64,000 nt of DNA. Origin: Streptomyces paludis. GTDB lineage: Bacteria > Actinomycetota > Actinomycetes > Streptomycetales > Streptomycetaceae. The DNA lies in contig NZ_CP031194.1 in the NCBI RefSeq assembly GCF_003344965.1, positions 3,348,001-3,412,000 of the forward strand, given 5' to 3'. Below are positions 25,410 through 35,378 of the stretch, one piece after another (the stretch's first letter is position 1; every line of letters begins with the position of its first letter). The position numbers and the translations under genes are program-made. The notes under the pieces are model-generated. The model was given only the letters and a program-made list of their open reading frames with translations, was not told where the DNA came from and searched no databases.

Positions 25410-25955
25410 ATGGATCCGGGCGACGCCGACTTCGAGGCATTCGTCGCCGCCCGCGGGCCGCGGTTGCTACGGGTCGCGTGGCTGCTGACCGGCGACGCGC
25501 ATCTCGCGGAGGACCTGCTCCAGAGCACGCTGGCGAAGGTGTGGCCGAAGTGGTCGCGGATAGCGGGCGGCCAGCCCGAGGCGTACGTCCGCAAGGCGCT
25601 CGTGCATCAGCACGCCTCCTGGTGGCGGCGGCGCTGGCGCGGGGAGCTGCCGTACGGCGAACTCCCGGACATGGCGAACGCGGTGGACGCGTACGCGCAC
25701 GTGGATCTGGAGCAGACGCTGGCGGCGGCCGTACGCTCCCTGCCGGTACGGCAGCGGGCCGTTGTCGTGCTGCGGTACTTCGAGGACCTGAGCGTCGAGG
25801 ACACCGCGGCGGCGCTCGGCTGCACGCCCGGCACGGTCAAGAGCCAGTCGTCCCGGGCGCTGCACTCCCTCCGGCGCCTGCTGCCCACGCCGGTGGACGC
25901 GCCGGTGGACGCACCCGTGGACGCGCCGGTGAAGCGCGGTGACCGCCATGGATAA
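25410..25955 (+). CDS. SigE-family ECF RNA polymerase sigma factor
   Basis: 181 residues. Region 2 reads FVAARGPRLLRVAWLLTGDAHLAEDLLQSTLAKVWPKW; region 4 reads LPVRQRAVVVLRYFEDLSVEDTAAALGCTPGTVKSQSSRALHSLR. This is the actinobacterial SigE-family ECF type. The C-terminus carries a VDAP repeat (12-bp DNA unit, about 25889-25930) that is probably variable. It overlaps the next gene by 17 nt, so sigma factor and likely anti-sigma are translationally coupled. Confidence 0.9.
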   Translation: MDPGDADFEAFVAARGPRLLRVAWLLTGDAHLAEDLLQSTLAKVWPKWSRIAGGQPEAYVRKALVHQHASWWRRRWRGELPYGELPDMANAVDAYAHVDLEQTLAAAVRSLPVRQRAVVVLRYFEDLSVEDTAAALGCTPGTVKSQSSRALHSLRRLLPTPVDAPVDAPVDAPVKRGDRHG

Positions 25956-26880
25956 GCGGGTGCAAGAGCATGAGCAGGAGTACGAGCACGAGCAGGAGCA
26001 CGCGGAGGAGCTGCGCATCCTGCTGGAGCGCGCTGTTCCCCGGCTGCCCGCCCCCGAGGGCCGGCTGGACGACGTACGGCAGCGGGTCGTACGGACCCGG
26101 CGCAGGCGCCGTCGTACGGCGGGCGCCGCCGCGGCCACCGTGACCGGGCTGGTCCTGGCGGGCGTGCTCCTGCCCGGGCTGCTGCCCGACGGCGCGGGGT
26201 CGGCGCTGCCCGCGTCCCCGGCCCCGTCCGTCACCTCGCGCCCGGTGCCCACACCCACCCCGTCCGCCACCTCCGCCACCTCGACCCCCAACGGGACCGA
26301 CGAGCGCCGGCTCGCCCGCTTCCCGCAGCTCGGCGCCCTGAGCCTGCGCCTCCTCGCGGGCTGGCAGGCTCAGCCCGTACCGCACGACACACCGGCCACG
26401 CCGTCGAGCACCGGCTACTTCGCGAACCAGCCGCTCACCCCGTACGCCGCGGACTGTTCCGAGCCGGTATCGAGCCGCTGCCGGCCGGTGCGGTCGCTGC
26501 TGCCCAGCGGTGCGCTGGCGATGATCTCCGGGCCGGTCAAAACGCTTCCGCCCGCGTCCCCGACCGCGACCGCGACTCCCACCCCGGCCCCGTGGCAGCT
26601 GGTCCCGTCGGGCACCCTCTCGTCGTTCTGCCGGGCGCTCGGCGCGGCCAAGGAGTACGGCGGGAAGTTCACCCTGCCCGTACGTACCGCCGACGCGAAT
26701 GTCGTCTTCACCGTCACCCTCTGCCTGGGCAGCGACTCGCCGGGGATCGTCGAGGACGTCCATACGATGATCTCCAGCGCAGACTTCGGGACAGAAGTAA
26801 CAGAAGCCACCAAACCCCCCACATCGCCCACTCCCTCCATCGGCGCCACCCACACCACCGCCGCCGACGACCGTCCGTAA
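25939..26880 (+). CDS. Putative membrane-anchored anti-sigma partner
   Basis: 313 residues starting at GTG 25939 (ATG at 25948 is an alternative). An N-terminal cytoplasmic part rich in Glu/His/Gln (QEHEQEYEHEQEHAEELR) leads to a basic cluster (RTRRRRRRTAG) and one membrane segment (AAAATVTGLVLAGVLLPGLL). A Pro/Ser/Thr-rich extracytoplasmic domain with several Cys follows. It has no ZAS zinc motif, but position, topology and coupling to the sigma gene make an anti-sigma role likely. The role is inferred from context; sequence identity is unrecognised. Confidence 0.7.
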   Translation: MTAMDKRVQEHEQEYEHEQEHAEELRILLERAVPRLPAPEGRLDDVRQRVVRTRRRRRRTAGAAAATVTGLVLAGVLLPGLLPDGAGSALPASPAPSVTSRPVPTPTPSATSATSTPNGTDERRLARFPQLGALSLRLLAGWQAQPVPHDTPATPSSTGYFANQPLTPYAADCSEPVSSRCRPVRSLLPSGALAMISGPVKTLPPASPTATATPTPAPWQLVPSGTLSSFCRALGAAKEYGGKFTLPVRTADANVVFTVTLCLGSDSPGIVEDVHTMISSADFGTEVTEATKPPTSPTPSIGATHTTAADDRP

Positions 26881-26911
26881 TCCGTAATCCGTAATAACGA
26901 AAGGCCCCTCC

Positions 26912-27763
26912 ATGTCTGCGCGCGCTCTCCACGCTGCCCGAAACCTCCGCAAAGGGCCGAGAATGGCCGCCATGCTGCTGGCGACCGGTCTGCTGCTGAC
27001 CGGCTGCGGAGTGGCGGGAGGTGACGCGGAGACCGCCGACAAGGCGGGATCCGTACCGGGCGACCGCGCCTCCACCAGCGGCAGCGCCAACAACACCAAC
27101 GCCAACAACGGCGGCGGCAGCGGCAGCAAGGACACCATCAGCACCGAGACCGAGGTCCAGGAAGTCATCCCGCAGGAGATCCCCGGCCTCGGCCGGCGTA
27201 CCCGCGCCGAGATCTCCCCCGAGACCACCCAGGCCGTCGTCGTGACCGGTGACGACCAGGACTCCAGCGACTCGACCCTCCAGGTCTACGAACGCGATCC
27301 GGCCGCCGGCTGGACCCCCGTCACCGACCCCTGGCCCGCGCACAACGCCAAGCGCGGCTGGACCGAGGACCACAACCAGGGCGATCTGCGCTCCCCCATC
27401 GGGGTGTTCACGCTCACCGACGCCGGCGGTCTCTTCGACGACCCCGGTACGAAGCTCACCTACGACCAGGGCCCCGCCTTCACCGCCTCCGGCGACGGGT
27501 TCAACGGCGAGCCGCTCGAAGGATCCTTCGACTACGTCGTCGCCATCAACTACAACCGCGTACCCGGCACCACCCCGCTCGACTGGACCCGGCCGCTCGG
27601 CATGGAGAAGGGCGGCGGCATCTGGATCCATGTGGACCACGACGGCCCCACCCAGGCATGCGTCTCGATCCACCGCGAACAGATGCGCGAGCTGCTGCTC
27701 CTGCTGGACCCGGAGAAGCAGCCGGTGGTCGTGATGGGGGACGCGGCGTCGCTGGCCCGCTGA
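26912..27763 (+). CDS. L,D-transpeptidase-like lipoprotein (YkuD)
   Basis: 283 residues. The N-terminus MAAMLLATGLLLTGC gives a lipobox, so it is probably surface-anchored. After an Asn/Gly/Ser linker comes the YkuD-type domain: VVVTGDDQDSSDSTLQVYERD, AKRGWTEDHNQGDLRSPIGVF, and the catalytic segment GGGIWIHVDHDGPTQACVSI, where His and Cys form the transpeptidase site. Such enzymes make 3,3 cross-links in peptidoglycan. ATG at 26912, 31 bp behind the anti-sigma gene, so probably in the sigma operon. Cell-envelope repair would fit, by inference. Confidence 0.82.
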   Translation: MSARALHAARNLRKGPRMAAMLLATGLLLTGCGVAGGDAETADKAGSVPGDRASTSGSANNTNANNGGGSGSKDTISTETEVQEVIPQEIPGLGRRTRAEISPETTQAVVVTGDDQDSSDSTLQVYERDPAAGWTPVTDPWPAHNAKRGWTEDHNQGDLRSPIGVFTLTDAGGLFDDPGTKLTYDQGPAFTASGDGFNGEPLEGSFDYVVAINYNRVPGTTPLDWTRPLGMEKGGGIWIHVDHDGPTQACVSIHREQMRELLLLLDPEKQPVVVMGDAASLAR

Positions 27764-27882
27764 GACGCTGGCCCCTGTCCTCCGTCCCCCGTCCCCTGTC
27801 CCCATCCCCGTCCCCGTCGTGAAGGGCAGTTCACAGGCCCTTCCTATGTGACTGCCAGCTTCGCCCCCTAGCGTCCCGTGGC

Positions 27883-28842
27883 ATGACAGAGACCCAACCC
27901 CCCAAACATAAAAAAGACTTGACCCGCCGTCGGGTCATCGTCGCCGGCAGCGCGGCCGTCGCCGCCACCGGCATCGGCGCCATCGCCGTCACCACCGCCT
28001 CGGCCGGCGAGGAGACGGCCGCCCAGCGCGCCGCCGCGGCGAAGGCGGGTGGCGGCAAGGCGACCACGAAGGCCACCGAGGTGTGCTACACCCTCACCTC
28101 GCAGACCACCGAGGGCCCGTACTACATCGACGCCGACAAGATCCGGAAGGACATCACCGAGGACAAGGAGGGCATACCCTTCACCCTCCGCCTCAAGGTG
28201 ATCGACTCCGAGAGCTGCGCGCCGGTCAAGGCCGCGGCCATCGACATCTGGCACTGCGACGCCACCGGCATCTACTCCGGTTACGAGGCCGTCGGCTCCG
28301 GTGGCGGCGGCGCCCCCGGCGGCGGCACCCCGCCAACCGACGCCCCCACCGGCGAACCGACCGGCGAGCCCCCCACCGACGGCGGCGGTCCCGGTGGCGG
28401 CGGCGGTGGCGGCGGCCACGAGGAGCCCACCGACGACGAGCGCTATCTGCGCGGCACCCAGCTCACGGACAAGAAGGGCTTCGTCGAGTTCACGACCCTC
28501 TTCCCGGGCTGGTACCAGGGCCGCGCCGTACACATCCACGTCAAGGTGCATGTCGACGGCAAGCTCACCGACAGCGGCTACGAGGGCGGCCACACCTGCC
28601 ACACCGGCCAGTTCTTCTTCGAGGAGGCGGCCGTCCTCGAAACCGAGAGCGTCGAACCGTACGCGACCAACGCGGCCGTCCGTACGACCCTCACCCAGGA
28701 CACCATCTACGACCAGAGCGGTGTCACGGGCGGTCTGCTGAAGCTCACGTACAAGAAAAAGAACGACATCGCGCGCGGCGTCGTCGGCACCATCACCGTC
28801 GGTGTCGACCCGGACGAGACCAACGACGGTACGAGCCTCTGA
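27883..28842 (+). CDS. Tat-exported intradiol ring-cleavage dioxygenase
   Basis: 319 residues. The N-terminus has a twin-arginine signal (DLTRRRVIVAGSAAVAATG). The dioxygenase domain starts at CYTLTSQTTEGPYYIDADKI, with a Tyr ligand near residue 80. The second iron-site motif is WYQGRAVHIHVKVH (210-223), with one Tyr and two His. Together they bind Fe(III) and cleave catechol-type rings. Residues about 138-181 are a Gly/Pro/Thr-rich insertion between the two halves, unusual in size. Extracellular intradiol enzymes are known in Streptomyces. The substrate is unknown. Confidence 0.87.
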   Translation: MTETQPPKHKKDLTRRRVIVAGSAAVAATGIGAIAVTTASAGEETAAQRAAAAKAGGGKATTKATEVCYTLTSQTTEGPYYIDADKIRKDITEDKEGIPFTLRLKVIDSESCAPVKAAAIDIWHCDATGIYSGYEAVGSGGGGAPGGGTPPTDAPTGEPTGEPPTDGGGPGGGGGGGGHEEPTDDERYLRGTQLTDKKGFVEFTTLFPGWYQGRAVHIHVKVHVDGKLTDSGYEGGHTCHTGQFFFEEAAVLETESVEPYATNAAVRTTLTQDTIYDQSGVTGGLLKLTYKKKNDIARGVVGTITVGVDPDETNDGTSL

Positions 28843-28878
28843 GCGGCCGACTCTGAGCAGCTGCCACTGAGCAGACAA

Positions 28879-28917
28879 AGGGCCCGGGAAGCAGGTCGAA
28901 CCTGCTTCCCGGGCCCT
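28879..28917. terminator. Very strong terminator between the dioxygenase gene and metG
   Basis: An 18-bp perfect inverted repeat (28879-28896 with 28900-28917) and a 3-nt loop lie between two convergent genes. Confidence 0.85.
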
Positions 28918-28936
28918 CAGCGCTCTATAGCCCGCT

Positions 28937-30652
28937 CTACGCGTCCGCGCCCCCGAAGCGCTCCTTGTACGCCCCCAGATCATCGTCCGTGATCTTCGCG
29001 AAGAGCACCGGCGGTACGGTGAACGGCGTCCCGGCCGGGACCGCGTCCAGCGCCTTCGCCTCCTCGGCGCTCACCCACACCGCCGTGTCCCCCTCCAGCG
29101 CGAACGCCGCCCGCATCGCCGCCGCCGAGGCCGGGATGAACGGCTCGGAGACCACCGCGTACAGGTGGATCAGGTTCATCGCCGTACGGAGAGTCAGCGC
29201 CGCGCCCTCCTCGTCGGTCTTGATCTCCAGCCAGGGGGCCTTCTCCTCCAGATACGAGTTCCCCGCCGACCACAGGGCGCGCAGCGCCGCCGCCGCCTTG
29301 CGGAACTGGAGCGCCTCCATGTGGCCCTCGTACTCCGCGAGCAGCTCCGCGGTCTGCGCGCCGAGCTTCGCCTCCGCCTCGCCCGCCGCCCGGCCCGCCG
29401 GCACGGCGTCGCCGAAGCGCTTGCGCGAGAAGGAGAGCACCCGGTTGACGAAGTTGCCGAGGGTGTCGGCGAGGTCCTTGTTGACCGTCGCCGTGAAGTG
29501 CTCCCAGGAGAAGGAGGTGTCGTCCGACTCGGGCGCGTTCGCGATCAGGAAGTAGCGCCAGTAGTCGGCGGGCAGCAGCTCCAGCGCGGCATCGGTGAAG
29601 ACGCCCCGCTTCTGCGACGTGGAGAACTTGCCGCCGTAGTAGTTCAGCCAGTTGAACGCCTTGACGTAGTCGACCTTCTTCCACGGCTCGCGCGTGCCGA
29701 GCTGGGTGGCCGGGAACATCACCGTGTGGAACGGGACGTTGTCCTTCGCCATGAACTCGGTGTAGCGGACGGTCGCGTCGGCCTCGTACCACCACGACTT
29801 CCAGTCGCGGTTCGCCGGGTCCTGGTCCGCCCACTCCTTTGTCGCGCCGATGTACTCGACCGGGGCGTCGAACCAGACGTAGAAGACCTTGCCCTCGGCC
29901 GCCAGCTCCGGCCAGGTGTCGGCCGGGACCGGCACGCCCCAGTCCAGGTCGCGGGTGATCGACCGGTCGTGCAGGCCCTCGGTCAGCCACTTGCGGGCGA
30001 TGGAGGACGCCAGCTGCGGCCACTCCTCGCCCGTCGCGTCGATCCACGCCTCGACCTCGCCCGCCAGCTTCGACTGGAGGAGGAAGAGATGCTTCGTCTC
30101 GCGGACCTCCAGCTCGCTGCTGCCGCTGATCGCGGAGCGCGGCTCGATCAGGTCCGTCGGGTCCAGCACGCGCGTGCAGTTCTCGCACTGGTCCCCGCGC
30201 GCCTTGTCGTAACCGCAGTGCGGGCAGGTGCCGACGATGTAGCGGTCGGGGAGGAAGCGGTCGTCGGCGACGGAGAAGACCTGCCGGATCGCGCGCTCCT
30301 CGATGAACCCGTTCTCCTGCAACTTGCGCGCGAAGTGCTGGGTGATCTCGCGGTTCTCGGCGGACGAGCTGCGGCCGAAGTAGTCGAACGCCAGCTGGAA
30401 GCCGTCGTAGATCGCCTTCTGCGCGTCGTGCTGCTCGGCGCAGAACGCCTCGACCGGCACCCCCGCCTCCTTCGCGGCCAGCTCGGCGGGCGTGCCGTGC
30501 TCGTCGGTCGCGCAGATGTAGAGGACGTCGTGACCGCGCTGGCGGAGGTACCGGGAGTACACATCCGCCGGGAGCATGGACCCCACCATGTTGCCCAGGT
30601 GCTTGATCCCGTTGATGTACGGAAGGGCGCTGGTGATGAGGTGTCGAGCCAT
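28937..30652 (-). CDS. metG: Methionyl-tRNA synthetase
   Basis: 571 residues, class I synthetase that charges tRNA-Met. The N-terminal catalytic motif is [18 protein letters not shown] (HIGH equivalent HLGN). A zinc knuckle [17 protein letters not shown] follows, then the signature loop KFSTSQKRG (KMSKS equivalent) and the C-terminal anticodon-binding helical domain. The C-terminal tRNA-binding domain of longer MetG proteins is absent, usual in actinobacteria. ATG at 30652. Divergent from the two-component genes. No T-box was seen in its leader. Confidence 0.96.
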   Translation of the reverse strand: MARHLITSALPYINGIKHLGNMVGSMLPADVYSRYLRQRGHDVLYICATDEHGTPAELAAKEAGVPVEAFCAEQHDAQKAIYDGFQLAFDYFGRSSSAENREITQHFARKLQENGFIEERAIRQVFSVADDRFLPDRYIVGTCPHCGYDKARGDQCENCTRVLDPTDLIEPRSAISGSSELEVRETKHLFLLQSKLAGEVEAWIDATGEEWPQLASSIARKWLTEGLHDRSITRDLDWGVPVPADTWPELAAEGKVFYVWFDAPVEYIGATKEWADQDPANRDWKSWWYEADATVRYTEFMAKDNVPFHTVMFPATQLGTREPWKKVDYVKAFNWLNYYGGKFSTSQKRGVFTDAALELLPADYWRYFLIANAPESDDTSFSWEHFTATVNKDLADTLGNFVNRVLSFSRKRFGDAVPAGRAAGEAEAKLGAQTAELLAEYEGHMEALQFRKAAAALRALWSAGNSYLEEKAPWLEIKTDEEGAALTLRTAMNLIHLYAVVSEPFIPASAAAMRAAFALEGDTAVWVSAEEAKALDAVPAGTPFTVPPVLFAKITDDDLGAYKERFGGADA

Positions 30653-31040
30653 TGCAGGCTGCTCCCAAGTCGCTACATGGAGTGATTATTTGGTCTACGG
30701 AACGTCAATATCGTATCCGACCGCCACGACACGAGTCGCCCGTGTTTAAGCGGGTGGTGGATGAGGAGAGCCTGCGGAGAGCTTTCGGAAACAGCCATTG
30801 CGGTAGACATGCCCGTCCTGGGACGAGAAGGGCATCATGTACGAGGCTGGGCAGCGGGCGGCGGGGGCGGCGGGGCACGAAGTGGCGCGGAAAGTGGCAC
30901 AGGAAGTGGCGAACGGAACGGCGCAGGGGACAACGCAGGGAACGGCGACGGCGCACGGATCGGCGCAAGGAGCGGCGCGAGGAACGGCGGTAGGGCGCGG
31001 GCCGGAGACCGGGAACGGCACAGGGGCAGGGGACGACACC

Positions 31041-31694
31041 ATGCGAGTACTGGTCGCCGAGGACGAAGAGGTGCTGGCCGAGCTGGTGGCCACCGGGCTG
31101 CGCCGGGCGGGGTTCGCCGTCGACACGGTGTACAGCGGGGACGCCGCCCTCGCCTACCTGGGGCTGCACGACTACGACGTCGTCGTCCTCGACCGCGACC
31201 TCCCGCGTGTGCACGGCGACGACGTCGCGCGCAGACTCGTCGCCGAGTCGTCCCGTACCCGCATCCTGATGCTCACCGCGTCCACCTCCATGGAGGACCG
31301 CGTCGAGGGGCTCGATCTCGGCGCCGACGACTACATGGGCAAGCCCTTCGACTTCCCCGAGCTGGTCTCCCGCGTACGCGCCCTGCGCCGGCGCAGCGCC
31401 CGGCCCGTACCGCCGCAGCTGGAGCGGCTGGGCGTACGGCTCGACTCCGTACGGCGCCTGGCCTGGCGGGACGGGGTGGAGCTGGACCTCTCGCCCAAGG
31501 AGTTCTCCGTACTCCAGATCCTGCTGGAGGCCGACGGCGCGCCCGTCTCGGCCGAAGAGCTGCTGGAGCGCGCGTGGGACGCGCACGCGGACCCGTTCAC
31601 GGGCGCGGTACGGGTGTGCCTGAGCAAGCTGCGCGCGAAGCTGGGCGAGCCGGCGCTGATCCGTACGGTGCAGGGCGCGGGATACGCGCTGTGA
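31041..31694 (+). CDS. OmpR-family response regulator
   Basis: 217 residues from ATG 31041. The receiver domain has acidic pocket EDE, phosphoacceptor Asp51 (VVVLDRDLP), Thr in LMLTAS and Lys in GKPFD. The C-terminal winged-helix DNA-binding domain has ELDLSPKEFSVLQILLE and VRVCLSKLRAKLGEPALIRTVQGAGYAL. The open frame continues upstream to an ATG at 30837 through 68 residues of Gly/Ala/Thr/Gln repeats, which may be a real low-complexity extension. The downstream ATG is preceded by a GGGGCAGGGG stretch and gives the family N-terminus. It overlaps the kinase gene by 4 nt. Confidence 0.92.
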   Translation: MRVLVAEDEEVLAELVATGLRRAGFAVDTVYSGDAALAYLGLHDYDVVVLDRDLPRVHGDDVARRLVAESSRTRILMLTASTSMEDRVEGLDLGADDYMGKPFDFPELVSRVRALRRRSARPVPPQLERLGVRLDSVRRLAWRDGVELDLSPKEFSVLQILLEADGAPVSAEELLERAWDAHADPFTGAVRVCLSKLRAKLGEPALIRTVQGAGYAL

Positions 31695-33124
31695 CGGCGA
31701 CGGACGCGGGCGCCCAGGCGGACTCCGACGTGGCCGCCGCGGACACGGACACAGAGATACGTACGGGTACGGGTACGGGCGGCCCCGCCGCCACCGCCCG
31801 CGCCGGGACCGACACCTGGGCCGGGACCGGCACCCGCGCCGTCACGCGCCTCGCGCTGCGCCGGGTGCGCGGCTGCCGGGGGCGGCTGACGCGCGCGCGC
31901 CCCGTGGCCTCGCTCGCGCCCGGCGCCCTGGTGCGCAGCACCACCATCCGTACGCGCATCGCGCTGATCTACGGCGGGGCCTTCCTCGTCCTCGGCGGCT
32001 GTCTGCTCGCCGTCGTCAACCTGCTGTCCAGAGCCGCCACCCAGAGCGAGGCCAACCAGATCGCCGGCCGGGTGACCCCCGCGCAGGTGGTCCCCTCGCC
32101 GTCCGGCACCTCCGTCAGCGGGCTGATCACCGAGCGGCAGGTGGAGCCGGTCACCGCCTACGAACTCACCGACACCGTCACGAACGTCGCCTCCAACGAG
32201 ATGCTCTACTGGTCGCTCGTCGCCCTCGTCGTCATGGCCGCGTGCGCGGTCGCGGTCGGCTGGTGGACGGCCGGCCGGGTGCTGCGCCCGGTGCACGCCA
32301 TGACGGCGACGGCGCGCCGGCTCTCCGAGCGGAACCTCCACGAGCGGATCGGCGCGAGCGGCCCCGACGACGAGCTGAAGGAGCTGGGCGACACGCTGGA
32401 CGCGCTGCTGGCGCGGCTCCAGAAGGCGTTCGACAGCCAGCGCCGGTTCATCGCCAACGCCTCGCACGAGCTGCGTACCCCGCTGGCGACCCAGCGCACC
32501 GCGATCCAGGTCGGTCTGGACGACTCCTGCACACCGGACGAGCTGGCCCGTACGAAGCAGACCCTCCTCGACAACAACCGGCGCAGCGAGCAGCTCATCG
32601 AGGGGCTGCTGGTGCTGGCGCGCAGCGAACGCGGGCTGGAGGACCAGGAGCTGGTCGATCTGGGCGAGGCGGTCGCGGAGGAGACGGCGCGCTGCCGCCG
32701 GGATGTCTCGCTGATGATGTCGCTGTCCGTGCAGGACGCGGCCGTGGTCCGGGGAAACCGGCTGCTGCTGGGACAGTTGGTGGGAAACCTGCTGGCCAAC
32801 GCGGTGCGCTACAACGTCACGGACGGTACGGGGACGGTCCATGTCGCCGTCACCGGCAATGTCGTCGTCATCCGGAACACCGGGCCCGAGGTCGCGGCGG
32901 CGGACATACCGGCGCTCTTCGAGCCGTTCCGGCGGGGCGAGGGCCGCGACCGGATGGGCCGGGGGGCCGGGCTCGGCCTCTCCATCGTGCGCTCGATCGC
33001 GAAGGCGCACGGCGGGACGGTCACGGCGGTGCCGAACAGATCGCGCGGCTGGGGGGGTTCGGGTGGCTCGGGCGGCGGCCTGGCTGTCACAGTGACGCTG
33101 CCGCCGGCCCGGGTCGAGGAGTGA
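31691..33124 (+). CDS. Sensor histidine kinase
   Basis: 477 residues, start GTG at 31691 overlapping the regulator stop (GTGA). Residues 1-85 are a cytoplasmic low-complexity Ala/Thr/Gly segment. TM1 is about 90-112 and TM2 about 172-192, with a short extracytoplasmic loop of about 60 residues. A HAMP domain follows, then the H-box FIANASHELRTPLATQRTA with His259, the N-box GNLLANAVRYN and the G-box GRGAGLGLSIV. The partner regulator is the gene upstream. The signal and targets are unknown. Confidence 0.93.
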   Translation: MTATDAGAQADSDVAAADTDTEIRTGTGTGGPAATARAGTDTWAGTGTRAVTRLALRRVRGCRGRLTRARPVASLAPGALVRSTTIRTRIALIYGGAFLVLGGCLLAVVNLLSRAATQSEANQIAGRVTPAQVVPSPSGTSVSGLITERQVEPVTAYELTDTVTNVASNEMLYWSLVALVVMAACAVAVGWWTAGRVLRPVHAMTATARRLSERNLHERIGASGPDDELKELGDTLDALLARLQKAFDSQRRFIANASHELRTPLATQRTAIQVGLDDSCTPDELARTKQTLLDNNRRSEQLIEGLLVLARSERGLEDQELVDLGEAVAEETARCRRDVSLMMSLSVQDAAVVRGNRLLLGQLVGNLLANAVRYNVTDGTGTVHVAVTGNVVVIRNTGPEVAAADIPALFEPFRRGEGRDRMGRGAGLGLSIVRSIAKAHGGTVTAVPNRSRGWGGSGGSGGGLAVTVTLPPARVEE

Positions 33125-33179
33125 CGACGGGGGCGGGCGGCAGCGTCAGGGTCGTGCGTATGAGGTGTACGGGAATGCT

Positions 33180-34694
33180 TCAGCTCGGGTCGGCGGCGGG
33201 CCGCCAGGCCGCGAGCAGGTCGCGGTAGAAGGTCGCGTCGGGCAGCTCGCGGGGCGTGGGCCCGGCGTGCGAGAAGCCGACGTTCTCGGCGGCGGCGTCG
33301 GCGCCGAGCTTCCGGGCGAAGTCGAAGTCCTTGGCGTCCTCGGCGCCGAAGGCGACCAGCTGCCAGAACAGCGGCAGCCGCGCGGCCTCCGCGAACGCCT
33401 GCTTGGCGAGGCGGATGGCGCTGGGCGCGCCGTCCGTCTGGAAGATCACCAGCGCGGGCCCGGTGGCGCCGGACTTCTCGTGCAGCTCCACGACCTCTTC
33501 GACGGCACGGTGGTAGTTCGTCCGGCCCATGCGGCCGTAGGAGGCGTGGAGTTCGTCCAGCTTCCCTTCGTACGCGTCGGTGTCGAGGCCGAGTTCGCCC
33601 GTTCCGTCGATGTCGGTGGAGAAGAAGACGACGGAGACGGCCGCGTTCTCGTCCAGGTGCGCGGCGAGCGCGAGGGCCCGCTCGCCGAGGTGCTGGACAC
33701 TGCCGTCCTGGTAGAACGGCCGCATGGAGAGGGACCGGTCGATGACGAGGTAGACGGCGGCCCGCTGCCCACCGAGCCCGGCCTTCTTGAGCGCGGCACC
33801 GGCGGCCTTGTACTGCTCGACAAGCCCGGGAGCCCGCGACTTGACGCGCGCGAGCGTGAGCGCGGGCCGCGCGGCGGTCTCGGGCTCGGGGGCCGGGGCG
33901 GGGGCGGGGGCTACTACGTCGGCGGGCTCGGGGGCCGGGACCTCGGCGGCCGGCTCGGGCTCAGGTGCGACGACGGGCTCGGGCTCGGATACGGCCACCG
34001 GCTCGGGCTCGACGACCGGCTCAACAACCGGTTCGGCGTCGGCGACGGGCTCGGGGGTCACGACCTCAGCCACGGCAAGGGGCTCGGGCTCCGGCTCCAC
34101 CACGGGCTCGGGCTTCACCTCGGCCACGGGCTCCGGCTTCGGCTTCGGTTCCGGTTCCACCACGGGCTCAGGCTTCACCTCGGCCACGGGCTCCGGCTCC
34201 GGCGCCACCACAGGCTCCGGCTCCGGCTTCGGCTCGGGCTTCACGAGTTCCGGTTCGGGCTCCGCCGACACCTGCGCGGGTACGGATACGGACACAGACG
34301 CGGACGTGGACTCGGCCGGCGCCGGGGTCGCCGCCGGCGGCTCCTCGACCGTACGCGTACGGGACGCCTGCGCCGGTACCGTGCGCTCCGACTCGGACGG
34401 GCGGGCCTTGTCGAACGCCTCGGCGACCAGGTCGGCCGCGGCGGGGGCGTGCACGGCGACGCCCGAGCCGGAGACAGAAGAAGAGGACGACGAGGAGGAC
34501 GCGGCGGAAGCCGAGGTAACGGCCGAGGCCGAAGCCTTGGCGGACGACTTCTCCTCGGACTCCTTCGCCTCGGGCTTCTCCGACACCGGCTCCGTACCGT
34601 CGGCCTGCGCCGGTACGGAAGCTGTCGCCGACTCGTCGCGCTCCTCCGCACGGTCGCGCCCGAACACCTTGCGCAGCATGCTCCGAATGCCCAT
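33180..34694 (-). CDS. VWA-domain protein with Glu/Pro-rich linker
   Basis: 504 residues, ATG at 34694 with GGAAGGG upstream. Short basic N-terminus ([17 protein letters not shown]), then about 260 residues of Ala/Ser and Pro-Glu-Pro-Val repeats (disordered), then a VWA domain from about residue 300. The MIDAS motif is [11 protein letters not shown], with TDIDGT and IFQTDG as further metal-site parts. This resembles VWA proteins of the tellurium-resistance/TerD-associated type, but no Ter gene is adjacent. Probably cytoplasmic, as there is no signal peptide. The EP repeats make the DNA repetitive. Confidence 0.85.
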   Translation of the reverse strand: MGIRSMLRKVFGRDRAEERDESATASVPAQADGTEPVSEKPEAKESEEKSSAKASASAVTSASAASSSSSSSSVSGSGVAVHAPAAADLVAEAFDKARPSESERTVPAQASRTRTVEEPPAATPAPAESTSASVSVSVPAQVSAEPEPELVKPEPKPEPEPVVAPEPEPVAEVKPEPVVEPEPKPKPEPVAEVKPEPVVEPEPEPLAVAEVVTPEPVADAEPVVEPVVEPEPVAVSEPEPVVAPEPEPAAEVPAPEPADVVAPAPAPAPEPETAARPALTLARVKSRAPGLVEQYKAAGAALKKAGLGGQRAAVYLVIDRSLSMRPFYQDGSVQHLGERALALAAHLDENAAVSVVFFSTDIDGTGELGLDTDAYEGKLDELHASYGRMGRTNYHRAVEEVVELHEKSGATGPALVIFQTDGAPSAIRLAKQAFAEAARLPLFWQLVAFGAEDAKDFDFARKLGADAAAENVGFSHAGPTPRELPDATFYRDLLAAWRPAADPS

Positions 34695-34896
34695 GGGCGA
34701 GCCCTTCCAGATGAGTTGGGTGGGGTGTCCGCCGCCGGGGAACACGCGCATCCCTGGCCAGGGCGGATACGTAAGGTTAGCGGCCCCTGCAAGGGATCTC
34801 CGGCAGGGGCGGCGCCCGTGTGCGTGGACGGTACCGCCTCGGCGGCGCCCGCGCAGCCCTTGTCCACGACCGGTCGTCCCCGATTACCCTCGGGGT

Positions 34897-35340
34897 ATGG
34901 CTTCCGAGGCAGCTGCTGAGTTCCCGGGCGCGGGCGAGGGTTCCGCCCGTGTCGACACCTGGATCTGGTCCGTTCGGCTGACCAAGACCCGCTCCCAGGC
35001 CGCCGCGGCCTGTCGCGCGGGCCATGTCCGGGTCAACGGCGACCGCGTCAAGCCGGCGTACTCACTGAAGGCGGGCGACGAGGTCCGGGTGCGGCACGAG
35101 GGCCGGGACAGGGTCGTGGTGGTCTCCCGGATCGTACGGAAGCGGGTGGGCGCGCCGGTCGCCGTCGGCTGCTACGTCGACAACAGCCCGCCGCCCCCGC
35201 CCCGCGAACTCGCCGCCCCCATCGCCCTGCGCGACCGGGGTACGGGCCGCCCCACCAAGCGCGACCGCCGCACCCTGGACCGCCTCCAGGCCCAGAATCA
35301 GGGCCAGGGAGGCGGCCAGGGCCAGGGCGGGGGCCACTGA
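34897..35340 (+). CDS. S4-domain RNA-binding protein (Hsp15-like)
   Basis: 147 residues. The S4 domain RVDTWIWSVRLTKTRSQAAAACRAGHVRVNGDRVKPAYSLKAGDEVRV is typical of Hsp15/HslR-like proteins that bind stalled 50S ribosomes. A basic C-terminal region and a Gln/Gly tail follow. ATG at 34897. It stands between the VWA gene and the flavin operon. Confidence 0.9.
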   Translation: MASEAAAEFPGAGEGSARVDTWIWSVRLTKTRSQAAAACRAGHVRVNGDRVKPAYSLKAGDEVRVRHEGRDRVVVVSRIVRKRVGAPVAVGCYVDNSPPPPPRELAAPIALRDRGTGRPTKRDRRTLDRLQAQNQGQGGGQGQGGGH

Positions 35341-35378
35341 CCCCGGGCCTCCGCCCCGTCCCCCATCCTCACCCCCGC

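Noticed and set aside
30653..30836. A T-box or other riboswitch upstream of metG
   Set aside because: I could not find a T-box consensus or specifier loop, and Streptomyces metG is not known to use one.
33860..34300. Regular repeats that could be taken for a CRISPR array
   Set aside because: They are coding repeats (Pro-Glu-Pro) in the VWA gene; there is no constant repeat/spacer structure and no cas gene. The same applies to 600-1030 in the DEAD-box gene.
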